Assembly (NCBI GenBank): GCA_036399715.1
Contig: DASWMO010000262.1
Span: 1-12,542, forward strand
DNA from: DASVSE01 sp036399715
Lineage (GTDB): Bacteria > Bacteroidota > Rhodothermia > Rhodothermales > Rubricoccaceae
Length of the DNA: 12,542 bases
Direction: 5' to 3'
Shown: in pieces, positions 6,468 to 12,542 of the stretch
Position numbering within the stretch: position 1 is the first letter of the stretch
Layout: every line of letters begins with the position of its first letter
Notes under the pieces: generated by a model
What the model saw: the letters and a program-made list of their open reading frames with translations, nothing else
Told to the model about the DNA's origin: nothing
The model's database searches: none
Translations under genes and position numbers: made by a program

Positions 6468-7169
6468 ATGGCAACCACGACCAAGGCCGTCAAGGCCGAC
6501 GCCAAGAAGACCAAGACCGACACCAAGCGCGTCGGCTCGGACATCAAGAAGACCGCCGACGACGCCCTCGGGCTCGCCCGCACGACGGCCGAGAACGTCC
6601 AGAAGGACCTCGCCGAGACGGCCGGCTCCGTCAAGGAGTCCGTCCAGAGCGTGTTCCTCGCCGGCCTCGGCGCGCTGTCGATGGCCGAGGAGGAGGGCTC
6701 CAAGCTCTTCAAGAAGCTCGTCAAGAAGGGCGAGAAGGTGGACCTGCCGGGCTTCGGCGCCGACCGCGTCCTGCAGATCCGCAAGCAGCTCGACGTCGCG
6801 ACGGACACCGCGTCCGACGCCGTCAAGGGCCGCGTCTCGGACGTCCGCTATGTCGCGGGCGAGACGGCCGACAAGGTCGAGGACCGCGTCACCGACGCCG
6901 TCGCGACGGTCATGAAGCGCATCGGCGTCCCGACGCGTGAGGAGATCTCGGAGCTCACGGCGAGCGTCGAGCGCCTCACGAAGCACATCGACGCGCTCAA
7001 GGAGCAGCGCGCGGCCGCCCCGGCGCCCGCACCCGCGGCTGAGCTGTCGATCGAGGCCGTCGGCGGCGGCTGGTACGAGATCCGCGTCGGCACGATCGTC
7101 GTCGAGAAGGTGCAGGGCAAGGAGGACGCTGAGGCGGCCCTCGCCCGCCACCAGGCCGCACAGGTCTAG
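6468..7169 (+). CDS. phasin family protein (PhaI/PhaF-like PHA granule protein)
   Basis: This 233-residue protein has a lysine-rich, histone-H1-like N-terminus (about residues 1-30, many Lys/Thr/Asp). A phasin core follows (about 55-180): 'VFLAGLGALSMAEEEG' (62-77), 'KLFKKLVKKGE' and, later, 'RIGVPTREEISELTASVERLTKHIDAL' (151-177), the typical end of the poly(3-hydroxyalkanoate) granule-associated family. Phasins coat PHA granules; PhaF-like ones with a basic region also bind DNA and help granule partitioning. Here the basic region is at the N-terminus, not the C-terminus as in Pseudomonas PhaF. After an Ala/Pro linker (183-200) comes a compact C-terminal module (201-228) that is not part of the usual phasin. 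The ATG at 6468 opens into the lysine-rich segment. Neighbours are the PHA regulator upstream and a patatin-like hydrolase downstream. Confidence 0.85.
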   Translation: MATTTKAVKADAKKTKTDTKRVGSDIKKTADDALGLARTTAENVQKDLAETAGSVKESVQSVFLAGLGALSMAEEEGSKLFKKLVKKGEKVDLPGFGADRVLQIRKQLDVATDTASDAVKGRVSDVRYVAGETADKVEDRVTDAVATVMKRIGVPTREEISELTASVERLTKHIDALKEQRAAAPAPAPAAELSIEAVGGGWYEIRVGTIVVEKVQGKEDAEAALARHQAAQV

Positions 7170-7177
7170 TCGAAATG

Positions 7178-7198
7178 GCGAGGGGCCCTGACCCTCGC
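7178..7198 (+). repeat. small hairpin after the phasin gene
   Basis: GCGAGGG (7178-7184) pairs with CCCTCGC (7192-7198) around a seven-base loop, starting nine bases after the phasin TAG. It has no T run. It may act with the larger hairpin seven bases downstream, either as a tandem terminator or as a 3'-end stabiliser of the phasin mRNA. Confidence 0.45.
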
Positions 7199-7204
7199 AC
7201 CGAC

Positions 7205-7248
7205 CGAGCGGCCCGGCGTCCACGCGATGCCGGGCCGCTCGCGCGTTT
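7205..7248 (+). terminator. strong hairpin terminator of the phasin gene
   Basis: A 13-base perfect stem (7205-7217 with 7229-7241) extends inward by a G·T pair and two more pairs, leaving a five-base loop. Then GCGCG and TTT (7246-7248) follow. It lies 36 bases after the phasin stop and immediately before the operator-like repeat at 7250, so it cleanly separates the phasin unit from the patatin unit. The T run is short, as is common in very GC-rich genomes. Confidence 0.7.
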
Positions 7249-7249
7249 A

Positions 7250-7264
7250 GATGACGCGGTGCGG
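7250..7264 (+). promoter_or_regulatory. second copy of the operator-like 13-mer, upstream of the patatin gene
   Basis: GATGACGCGGTGCGG is identical over 15 bases to 5764-5778 upstream of the PHA regulator gene. No matching inverted arm is seen here, so it is a single site. It overlaps by one base a short palindrome, GCAG-N4-CTGC (7264-7275), which may or may not be part of the site. It lies 64 bases before the patatin ATG, in the place where an operator or activator site of a promoter in 7265-7328 would be expected. Confidence 0.45.
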
Positions 7265-7328
7265 CAGGGTTCTGCGGCTCCACACCCGCTTCGTATTCTG
7301 TCCGACCCCGGACGTAAGCGCTTCCACC

Positions 7329-8570
7329 ATGCAGATCGCTGACCACCACCGCCGCGGACCTGTCGGCCTCGCCCTCGCCGGCGGCGGGCCCGAAGGCGCG
7401 ATATACGAGATCGGCGTCTTGCGCGCGCTCGACGATGCCCTCGACGGGCTCGACCTCAACGACGTCCCGGTGACCGTCGGCGTCTCGGCCGGCGCCTTCG
7501 TCGGGGCGAGCCTCGCCAACGGCATCACGACGGCCCAACTCGCCCGGTCCGTGATCGGTAACGAGCCCGGCGAGCACCCGTTTCGGCCCGAGCTGTTCCT
7601 CTCGCCCGCCTTCGGCGAGTATTTCCGGCGTAGCCTCTCCGTCCCCGGCCTCGCCCTCGACGCCGTGGTGTCGGCCCTCGCGCACCCGACGGCGACCTCG
7701 GGCCTCGTCTCGACGCTTATCGACCGCCTCGGCCGCGCCGTGCCGGTCGGCGTGTTCGACAACGGCCCGCTGCGCGAGTACCTCGAAACCATCTACTCGC
7801 GGCCGGGCCGCACGGACGACTTCCGGAAGCTCAAGAACGAGCTCTACGTCGTCGCGACGGACCTCGACGCGAGCACGTCGGTGCGCTTCGGCGCCCCCGG
7901 CCGTGACGACGTCCCGATCTCGCTCGCTGTCCAGGCCTCGACGGCATTGCCGGGCCTGTACCCGCCCGTCGAGATCGGCGGCCGCCACTACGTCGACGGC
8001 GTGCTCAACAAGACGGTCCACGCCTCGGTCGCCTTCGACCGAGGCGCGCGGCTCGTGATCGCCGTCAACCCGATCGTGCCCGTGGACACCGAGCACGCGG
8101 TCGCGGCGGGCGCGATGCGCGACGGGCGGCTCGTCGACCGCGGCATGCCGGGCGTAATGGCGCAGACGTTCCGGACGCTCATCCACAGCCGCATGGCATC
8201 CGGCATGGCGGCCTACCGCGAGCGCTACGAGGGCGCGGACCTCATTCTGTTCGAGCCGCGCCGCGACGACTACACGATGTTCTTCACGAACGTCTTCTCG
8301 TTCTCGGCCCGCGAGGAGGTCATCGCGCACGCCTACCGCTCGACGCTGCTCCAACTCCGCGACCGGCAGGACGAGCTCGGGCCGATCTTCGAGCGCCACG
8401 GCATCCGCCTCCGCGAGGACGTGGTTGCGCGGCCGACGCCGGACCTCTGGGAGAGCGTCGGGTTGCGGGGCGGCCCGCGGCGGCTGCTGCCGTCTACGGT
8501 CGCCACGCGCGACCTCCGCGACGCGCTTGCGAATCTCGACGAGATGCTCGGGCCCGAGGCTGCGCTGTGA
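7329..8570 (+). CDS. patatin-like phospholipase/acyl hydrolase
   Basis: This 413-residue member of the patatin family uses a Ser-Asp dyad. The oxyanion loop is GGGPEG (residues 18-23), the nucleophile elbow is GVSAG with Ser53, and the partner is Asp223 in YVDGV. The segment 'ASTALPGLYPPVEIGG' before the Asp is typical of the family. Unusually, the position usually Arg or Lys in GGGxRG is Glu22, and the usual DG(G/A) is DGV. Substrates of the family are phospholipids, lysophospholipids and other acyl esters. Lying next to a phasin it might act on granule-surface lipid or on PHA itself, but that is inference. No signal peptide is visible, so it is probably cytoplasmic or granule-bound. The ATG at 7329 precedes the first β-strand; the in-frame ATG at 7251 would add 26 unconserved-looking residues and overlap the operator-like repeat. 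Confidence 0.88.
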   Translation: MQIADHHRRGPVGLALAGGGPEGAIYEIGVLRALDDALDGLDLNDVPVTVGVSAGAFVGASLANGITTAQLARSVIGNEPGEHPFRPELFLSPAFGEYFRRSLSVPGLALDAVVSALAHPTATSGLVSTLIDRLGRAVPVGVFDNGPLREYLETIYSRPGRTDDFRKLKNELYVVATDLDASTSVRFGAPGRDDVPISLAVQASTALPGLYPPVEIGGRHYVDGVLNKTVHASVAFDRGARLVIAVNPIVPVDTEHAVAAGAMRDGRLVDRGMPGVMAQTFRTLIHSRMASGMAAYRERYEGADLILFEPRRDDYTMFFTNVFSFSAREEVIAHAYRSTLLQLRDRQDELGPIFERHGIRLREDVVARPTPDLWESVGLRGGPRRLLPSTVATRDLRDALANLDEMLGPEAAL

Positions 8571-8628
8571 CGGGTGCTCAACGCCTGGGTTTGGGCTCGC
8601 TCCACGCGGGCGGCTGACCGGGCGCCGC

Positions 8629-9405
8629 TCAGGCAGGCTCCTTGCGGAAGGCGCGACGCGCGGCGAGGGCGGCGCCGACGATGCCCGCCTCGTTGCCCAA
8701 CTCGGCGCGGCAGAGCGTCGCCTTGGTGTCCAGCAGGTGCCCGAACTGCGCCCAGCGGTCGATGCGCGAGACGCCGCCGCCGATGACGATGCGGTCCGGC
8801 GCGAGGAGGAACTCGTACATCTCCAGGACCGGCTGCACCCGGCGCCGGGCCCAGCGCTCCCACGTGAGGTGCTCGCGCGTCCGGACCGAGTCCGCGGCGA
8901 CGTGCTCGGCGATGCGCTCGTCGAAGCGGACGTGGCCGAGCTCGGTGTTGGGCACGAGGCGCTTGCCGACGAAGAGCGCACTGCCGATGCCCGTCCCGAA
9001 GGTGATCACGAGCGTCGTGCCCTTCTCGCCCTTGCCCGCCCCGAAGGCCATCTCAGCCATCCCGGCCGCGTCGGCGTCGTTGAGCACGAGCACGGGCAGG
9101 CCGAGGCGCTTGCGGAACAGCCGCGCCGCGTCGGTCCCGATCCACGAGTGGTCTATGTTGGACGCTGTCTCGGTCACGCCGCGGCGGACGCGTGCGGGGA
9201 CGGTGCAGCCGACCGGGCCGTCCCACGCGGCGTGCTTCACGAGGCCCTCGACGGCCTCGGCGACGGCCTGCGGCGTCGCCGGCTTGGGCGTCGGCACACG
9301 GACGCGGTCCGTGACGAGGGTGCCCTTGCGGGCGTTCACGACGGCGCCTTTGACGCCGGACCCGCCGATGTCGATGCCGAGGACGTGGGTCGGGCGTTTG
9401 CTCAT
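8629..9405 (-). CDS. ppgK: polyphosphate glucokinase (ROK family)
   Basis: This 258-residue sugar kinase is predicted to phosphorylate glucose to glucose-6-phosphate with inorganic polyphosphate, and probably also ATP, as donor. Motifs are the phosphate-binding GIDIGGSGVKG (residues 10-20), 'VLNDADAAGMAE' with the catalytic Asp110, 'TFGTGIGSALF' (135-145) and the NTELGH segment (153-158). Length (about 250-270) and the FGTGIGSALF/NTELGH pair are typical of PPGK. The zinc-binding CxCGxxGCxE motif of other ROK glucokinases is absent, as expected for PPGK. The gene starts 24 bases after the stop of the egtD-like gene and is the last of a three-gene - strand run. Its stop converges on the patatin gene across 58 bases in which I see no clear terminator. 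Confidence 0.9.
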   Translation of the reverse strand: MSKRPTHVLGIDIGGSGVKGAVVNARKGTLVTDRVRVPTPKPATPQAVAEAVEGLVKHAAWDGPVGCTVPARVRRGVTETASNIDHSWIGTDAARLFRKRLGLPVLVLNDADAAGMAEMAFGAGKGEKGTTLVITFGTGIGSALFVGKRLVPNTELGHVRFDERIAEHVAADSVRTREHLTWERWARRRVQPVLEMYEFLLAPDRIVIGGGVSRIDRWAQFGHLLDTKATLCRAELGNEAGIVGAALAARRAFRKEPA

Positions 9406-9429
9406 TCGGGGGAGGACGGGGAAAGGGCG

Positions 9430-10392
9430 TTACTCGGCGCGGTAGAGTTCGACGGCGAACCAGCCGCGCGCGTCGGCCCACCGCGCAGCCCGCGTGAAGC
9501 CCGCCCGTGCGGCGATGCGGGCGAGCGTCTCGGGGCCGTACTTGGTCGACGTCTCGGTATGGATCGACTCGCCGTCGGCGAAGCTAAAGCGGTGCCCGCA
9601 CACCGCGAGCGTCTGCACGCCGCGGCTGACGAGGTGCATCTCGACGGCCTGGGCCATCTCGCCGGGCGCGGCGGCATCGGGCATCTCGACGATGCGCGCC
9701 TCGTGGGCCCACCGGCCGAGGTCCGCGTCGCCGCCGAGTTCGCGGTTGATGCGCGCGAGCAGGTTCAGGTTGAACGCGGCCGTGATGCCCTCGGGGTCGT
9801 CGTAGGCACGCGCCAGCACGGCCGTCTCCTTCCGCTGGTCGGCCCCCACGAGCAGCGCCCCGCCCGGCCCGACGACGGCCGCGGCGGCGGCGAAAAAGGC
9901 CTCCGTCTCAGCCGGCGTGAAGTTGCCGACGGTCGAGCCGGGGAAGAAGACGACGCGGCTCTCCCGCGGCGAGACGTCAGGCAGCGTGAACGGCTGAGTG
10001 TAGTCTGCGACGACGGGTCGCACGATGAGGCCGGGGTACTCGGCCCGGAGCGCGTGCGCCGCCGCGTCGAGGGCGTCGGGTGAGATGTCGACGGGGATGT
10101 ACGCCGCGAGGCCGCCGGGTGCGGCGCGGAGGGCGTCCAGCAGGACGCGCGTCTTATCGCTCGACCCCGATCCGTACTCGACGAGGGCGGCGCCCGGCCC
10201 GATGGCCGCGGCCATTTCGGCCGCGTGGTCGCGGAGGATGCCGCGCTCGGTCTCGGTCGGGTAGTACGCGTCGAGCCGCGTGATCGCGTCGAAGAGGCGC
10301 GAGCCCTCGGCGTCGTAGAGCCACTTCGGCGGGACCGTGCGGGGCGAGGCGGCGAGTCCGGCGAGCACGTCGGCTTCGAACGGGGACGGCAC
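9430..10392 (-). CDS. egtD: L-histidine Nα-methyltransferase (EgtD-like)
   Basis: This 320-residue SAM-dependent enzyme is predicted to trimethylate histidine to hercynine, the first step of ergothioneine synthesis. Visible features are 'PPKWLYDAEGSRLFD' (21-35), 'YYPTETE' (43-49), the SAM loop YGSGSSDKTR (73-82), 'YIPVDIS', 'FFPGSTVGNF', 'AYDDPEGITAAFNLNLL' and the closing 'HTETSTKY'. In EgtD this last segment supplies the Glu and Ser that fix the histidine imidazole. The GTG at 10392 gives the usual family length (about 320) and a 41-base gap to the peptidase gene. A longer start at 10476 would overlap the peptidase stop and add unconserved residues. The partner sulfoxide synthase gene egtB, often adjacent, is not in the window. 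Two other - strand genes flank it closely. Confidence 0.92.
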   Translation of the reverse strand: MPSPFEADVLAGLAASPRTVPPKWLYDAEGSRLFDAITRLDAYYPTETERGILRDHAAEMAAAIGPGAALVEYGSGSSDKTRVLLDALRAAPGGLAAYIPVDISPDALDAAAHALRAEYPGLIVRPVVADYTQPFTLPDVSPRESRVVFFPGSTVGNFTPAETEAFFAAAAAVVGPGGALLVGADQRKETAVLARAYDDPEGITAAFNLNLLARINRELGGDADLGRWAHEARIVEMPDAAAPGEMAQAVEMHLVSRGVQTLAVCGHRFSFADGESIHTETSTKYGPETLARIAARAGFTRAARWADARGWFAVELYRAE

Positions 10393-10433
10393 AGGGGCGG
10401 GAGTGGGTGAGCGGGCGGTCCGGCGGCTTCGGA

Positions 10434-12524
10434 TTACCGGAGCCGCGCGTCGAGGTAGGTGTAGACCGTCGCCCACGTGCGGGCCTGCTGCTCGGGTGTG
10501 ACGCCGGCCCCGTGGCCGCCCTCGGTGTTCTCGAAGTAGTAGACCGGGAAGCCCATCGCTTCCATCCGGGCGGCCATCTTGCGCGCATGGCCGGGGTGGA
10601 CACGGTCATCGCGCGTCGTCGTGGTAAAGAGCGGAACCGGGTAGGCCGCGCCCGCGCGGAGGTTCTGGTACGGCGAGTAACGGGCGATAAAGTCGCGGTC
10701 CGCGGGCACGTCGGGGTCGCCGTACTCGGCCATCCACGAGGCGCCGGCGAGGAGACGGTGATAGCGGAGCATGTCCAGCAGCGGCACCTGGACGACGACG
10801 GCGTTGAACAGATCAGGCCGCTGCGTGAGCATCGCGCCCATCAGCAGGCCGCCGTTGGAGCCGCCGCGGATCCCGAGGTGCGGCGGGCTCGTGACGCCGG
10901 TCGAGATCAGCGTCTCGGCGACGGCGATAAAGTCCTCGTAGGCGCGCGACCGGTTCTCGCGCATCGCCGCGCGGTGCCACGCGGGCCCGAACTCGCCGCC
11001 GCCGCGGATGTTGGCGACGGCGTAGACGCCGCCGCGCTCCAGCCACTGCACGCCCGTCATGGCCTCGTAGGACGGTTCGAGTGTGACCTCGAAGCCGCCG
11101 TAGCCGTAGAGGAGCGTCGGCGCCGTCCCGTCGAGCGGGGTGCCTTCGCGGTAGACGAGCGTGTACGGGACGCGCGTGCCGTCGGCGGAGACGGCTTCGC
11201 GGGCTTCCATGACGAGGCCTGAGGCGTCGAACTGGGCGGGCAGCGAACGGACCGGACGGACGGCACCGTCGTCGTCGGAGAGGTAGAGCGTCGGCGGCTG
11301 GAGGTAGGAGCTGGCCTGGAAAAAGAAGCGGCCCGAGTCGTCGTCCGTTGTTACGACGTCGACCGAGCCGAGCGTGGGCGCCTCGACGGGCCGGGCCTGC
11401 CACGCGCCGTCGTCGTACGTGAACCGGACGAGGCGGCCGCGGACGTTGTCGAGGACCGACACGAGCACGTCGTCCCCGAGCGTGGCGACGCTCTGAACCG
11501 TCTGTCGGTCGGTCGGGACGAAGACCGTCTCGAAGACGCGCTCGCCTTCGACGAAGCCGTCGAAGGCGGCCGAGAGGACCGAGCCGGCGGCGTGCGTCTG
11601 CCCCCCGACGCTCCACGGCGAGCGGAGGTAGACCACGAGGCGGTCGCCCGCGAGGCTCGGGTCGGCGTCGAGCGGCAGGTCGAGCTGGACCAGACCGTCC
11701 TCGCGCAGGACATGAACCGTTCCCTCGAAAAAGCTGGGGCGGAACGATACGGCCGGGATGCGCCGGTCGCCCGAGACGAAGGCCGTCGGCCAGGCCCCCA
11801 TGTCCGTGAGCTGTGCCTCGAAGACGGTCACGGCCGACTCCAGGGGTGTCCCGCGGCGCCAGCGCTTCACGACGCGCGGGTAGCCGGATGTGGTCATCGT
11901 GGAAACTCCTGCGGCGTCGGGCCCGAAGTCGGTCGCGACGAGGACTTCATCGTCGGAGAGCCACGCGAGCGAGCTTTTGGCCTCGGGCAGACAGAAGCCA
12001 CCGTCGACGAACTGCCTGGTTTCGGTATCGAACTCGCGGATCTCGCTCGCGTCCGACCCGCCGCGCGAGAGCTCGACGAGGCAGCGGCGGTACTCGGGCT
12101 CCAGGCACGTCGAGCCGCCCCACGCCCACGCGACCCCTTCGGCTGCACCGAGCGCGTCGAGGTCGAGGACGGTCTCCCACTCGGGCGCGTCTGAGGCGAG
12201 GTAGCGGTCGATCGTCGTCCGGCGCCAGAGGCCGCGCGGGTTCGCGGTGTCGGTCCAGAGGTTGTAGACCGCGTCGCCGCGGAGGGCCGGCATCGCGATG
12301 CGGTCGGTCGATGTGAGCACATCGAGCGCGCGGGCGACGTGGCCCGCGAACTCGGGGCGTGCCTCCAAGTCGGCGAGTGTCGTCGCGTTGTGCGCCTGCA
12401 CCCACGCCATCGCCGCGTCGCCTTCGACGTCTTCGAGCCAGAGGAACGGGTCGGCGTCGGAATCGGGCGTCTGGGCCATCGCGGAGCAGGGGAGGAGCAG
12501 CAGGGCGAGCAGGAGCGGGCGCAT
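10434..12524 (-). CDS. secreted prolyl oligopeptidase, S9A family
   Basis: This 696-residue serine peptidase is predicted to cleave short proline-containing peptides in the periplasm. A signal peptide (Leu-rich, probable cut after Ala17 in SAMA-Q) precedes the S9 N-terminal segment 'DPFLWLEDVEGDAAMAWV'. A β-propeller region fills about residues 60-410 and the α/β-hydrolase domain follows. The triad is complete: Ser556 in GGSNGG, Asp of RDDRVHPGH (639/640), and His671 in EGGHGAG. Spacing is close to that of porcine POP (554/641/680). 'LLYGYGGFEV', 'VANIRGGGEFGPAWH' and 'QVPLLDMLRYH' are typical of the family. The ATG at 12524 is 18 bases from the window edge, so the promoter lies outside. It is the first of three - strand genes seen here (peptidase, egtD, ppgK) with short gaps. 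Confidence 0.93.
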   Translation of the reverse strand: MRPLLLALLLLPCSAMAQTPDSDADPFLWLEDVEGDAAMAWVQAHNATTLADLEARPEFAGHVARALDVLTSTDRIAMPALRGDAVYNLWTDTANPRGLWRRTTIDRYLASDAPEWETVLDLDALGAAEGVAWAWGGSTCLEPEYRRCLVELSRGGSDASEIREFDTETRQFVDGGFCLPEAKSSLAWLSDDEVLVATDFGPDAAGVSTMTTSGYPRVVKRWRRGTPLESAVTVFEAQLTDMGAWPTAFVSGDRRIPAVSFRPSFFEGTVHVLREDGLVQLDLPLDADPSLAGDRLVVYLRSPWSVGGQTHAAGSVLSAAFDGFVEGERVFETVFVPTDRQTVQSVATLGDDVLVSVLDNVRGRLVRFTYDDGAWQARPVEAPTLGSVDVVTTDDDSGRFFFQASSYLQPPTLYLSDDDGAVRPVRSLPAQFDASGLVMEAREAVSADGTRVPYTLVYREGTPLDGTAPTLLYGYGGFEVTLEPSYEAMTGVQWLERGGVYAVANIRGGGEFGPAWHRAAMRENRSRAYEDFIAVAETLISTGVTSPPHLGIRGGSNGGLLMGAMLTQRPDLFNAVVVQVPLLDMLRYHRLLAGASWMAEYGDPDVPADRDFIARYSPYQNLRAGAAYPVPLFTTTTRDDRVHPGHARKMAARMEAMGFPVYYFENTEGGHGAGVTPEQQARTWATVYTYLDARLR

Positions 12525-12542
12525 CGGGCAGGGGCAGGCGAG

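Noticed and set aside
4363..6474. Open antisense frame of about 700 codons
   Set aside because: It mirrors the codon structure of the aminotransferase and pseudouridine synthase genes and has no recognisable domain.
7251..7328. Earlier in-frame ATG for the patatin gene
   Set aside because: It would add 26 residues without family similarity and place the start codon within the operator-like repeat right after a terminator.
5868..8981. Open antisense frame of over 1000 codons on the - strand
   Set aside because: It runs opposite to the PHA regulator, phasin and patatin genes, all with clear family motifs. Its product is Arg/Ser/Ala-rich low complexity. Long shadow frames are expected at this GC content.
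8425..10083. Open + strand frame of about 550 codons opposite the kinase and methyltransferase genes
   Set aside because: The - strand products have complete family motifs; the + strand product is Arg/Gly/Ala-rich with no domain.
10393..10476. Longer N-terminus for the EgtD-like protein
   Set aside because: It would overlap the peptidase stop codon and add a basic stretch absent from the family; the GTG at 10392 gives the usual length.
1..12542. tRNA, rRNA, CRISPR array, transposase or integrase, attachment sites
   Set aside because: I looked for regularly spaced direct repeats, cloverleaf-like stretches and mobile-element proteins and found none. Base composition looks even throughout, so I see no sign of a recently acquired island.

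Overview
The window is very GC-rich DNA with tightly packed, housekeeping-like genes. I see no tRNA, rRNA, insertion sequence, CRISPR array or phage gene. Three things point to a Bacteroidota/Rhodothermota-type bacterium, perhaps a Rubricoccus/Rubrivirga relative: the YbbR-like tail, the DUF4230 protein, and the lack of Shine-Dalgarno sequences before every start codon, where a G-poor, C-rich leader sits instead. The taxonomic placement is inference, since no marker gene is present.

Positions 1-5718 (+ strand) hold the end of a YbbR-like protein, a ten-helix DMT/EamA transporter, a membrane-anchored DUF4230 protein, and a membrane-anchored endonuclease/exonuclease/phosphatase-fold protein. 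These are followed by a class V PLP aminotransferase whose stop overlaps the start of a RluA/RluD-type pseudouridine synthase by one base.

Positions 5719-8570 (+ strand) form a polyhydroxyalkanoate (PHA) granule-related module: a small PHA-regulator-type DNA-binding protein, a phasin with a lysine-rich N-terminus, and a patatin-like acyl hydrolase. No PHA synthase is in the window. A 13-bp sequence, TGACGCRGTGCGG, forms an inverted repeat just upstream of the regulator gene. An exact copy sits upstream of the patatin gene, directly after a strong terminator hairpin. This looks like the operator of a small local regulon and is the most interesting signal here.

Positions 8629-12524 (- strand, convergent with the PHA module) hold three closely spaced genes transcribed from right to left. 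They are a secreted S9A prolyl oligopeptidase with a complete Ser-Asp-His triad, an EgtD-type histidine Nα-methyltransferase (ergothioneine pathway), and a polyphosphate glucokinase of the ROK family. PHA-granule genes beside a polyphosphate-using kinase give the right half a storage-compound theme, although the two groups lie on opposite strands. I found no wholly new defence or mobile system. Almost all of the sequence is coding and no gap exceeds 200 bases.
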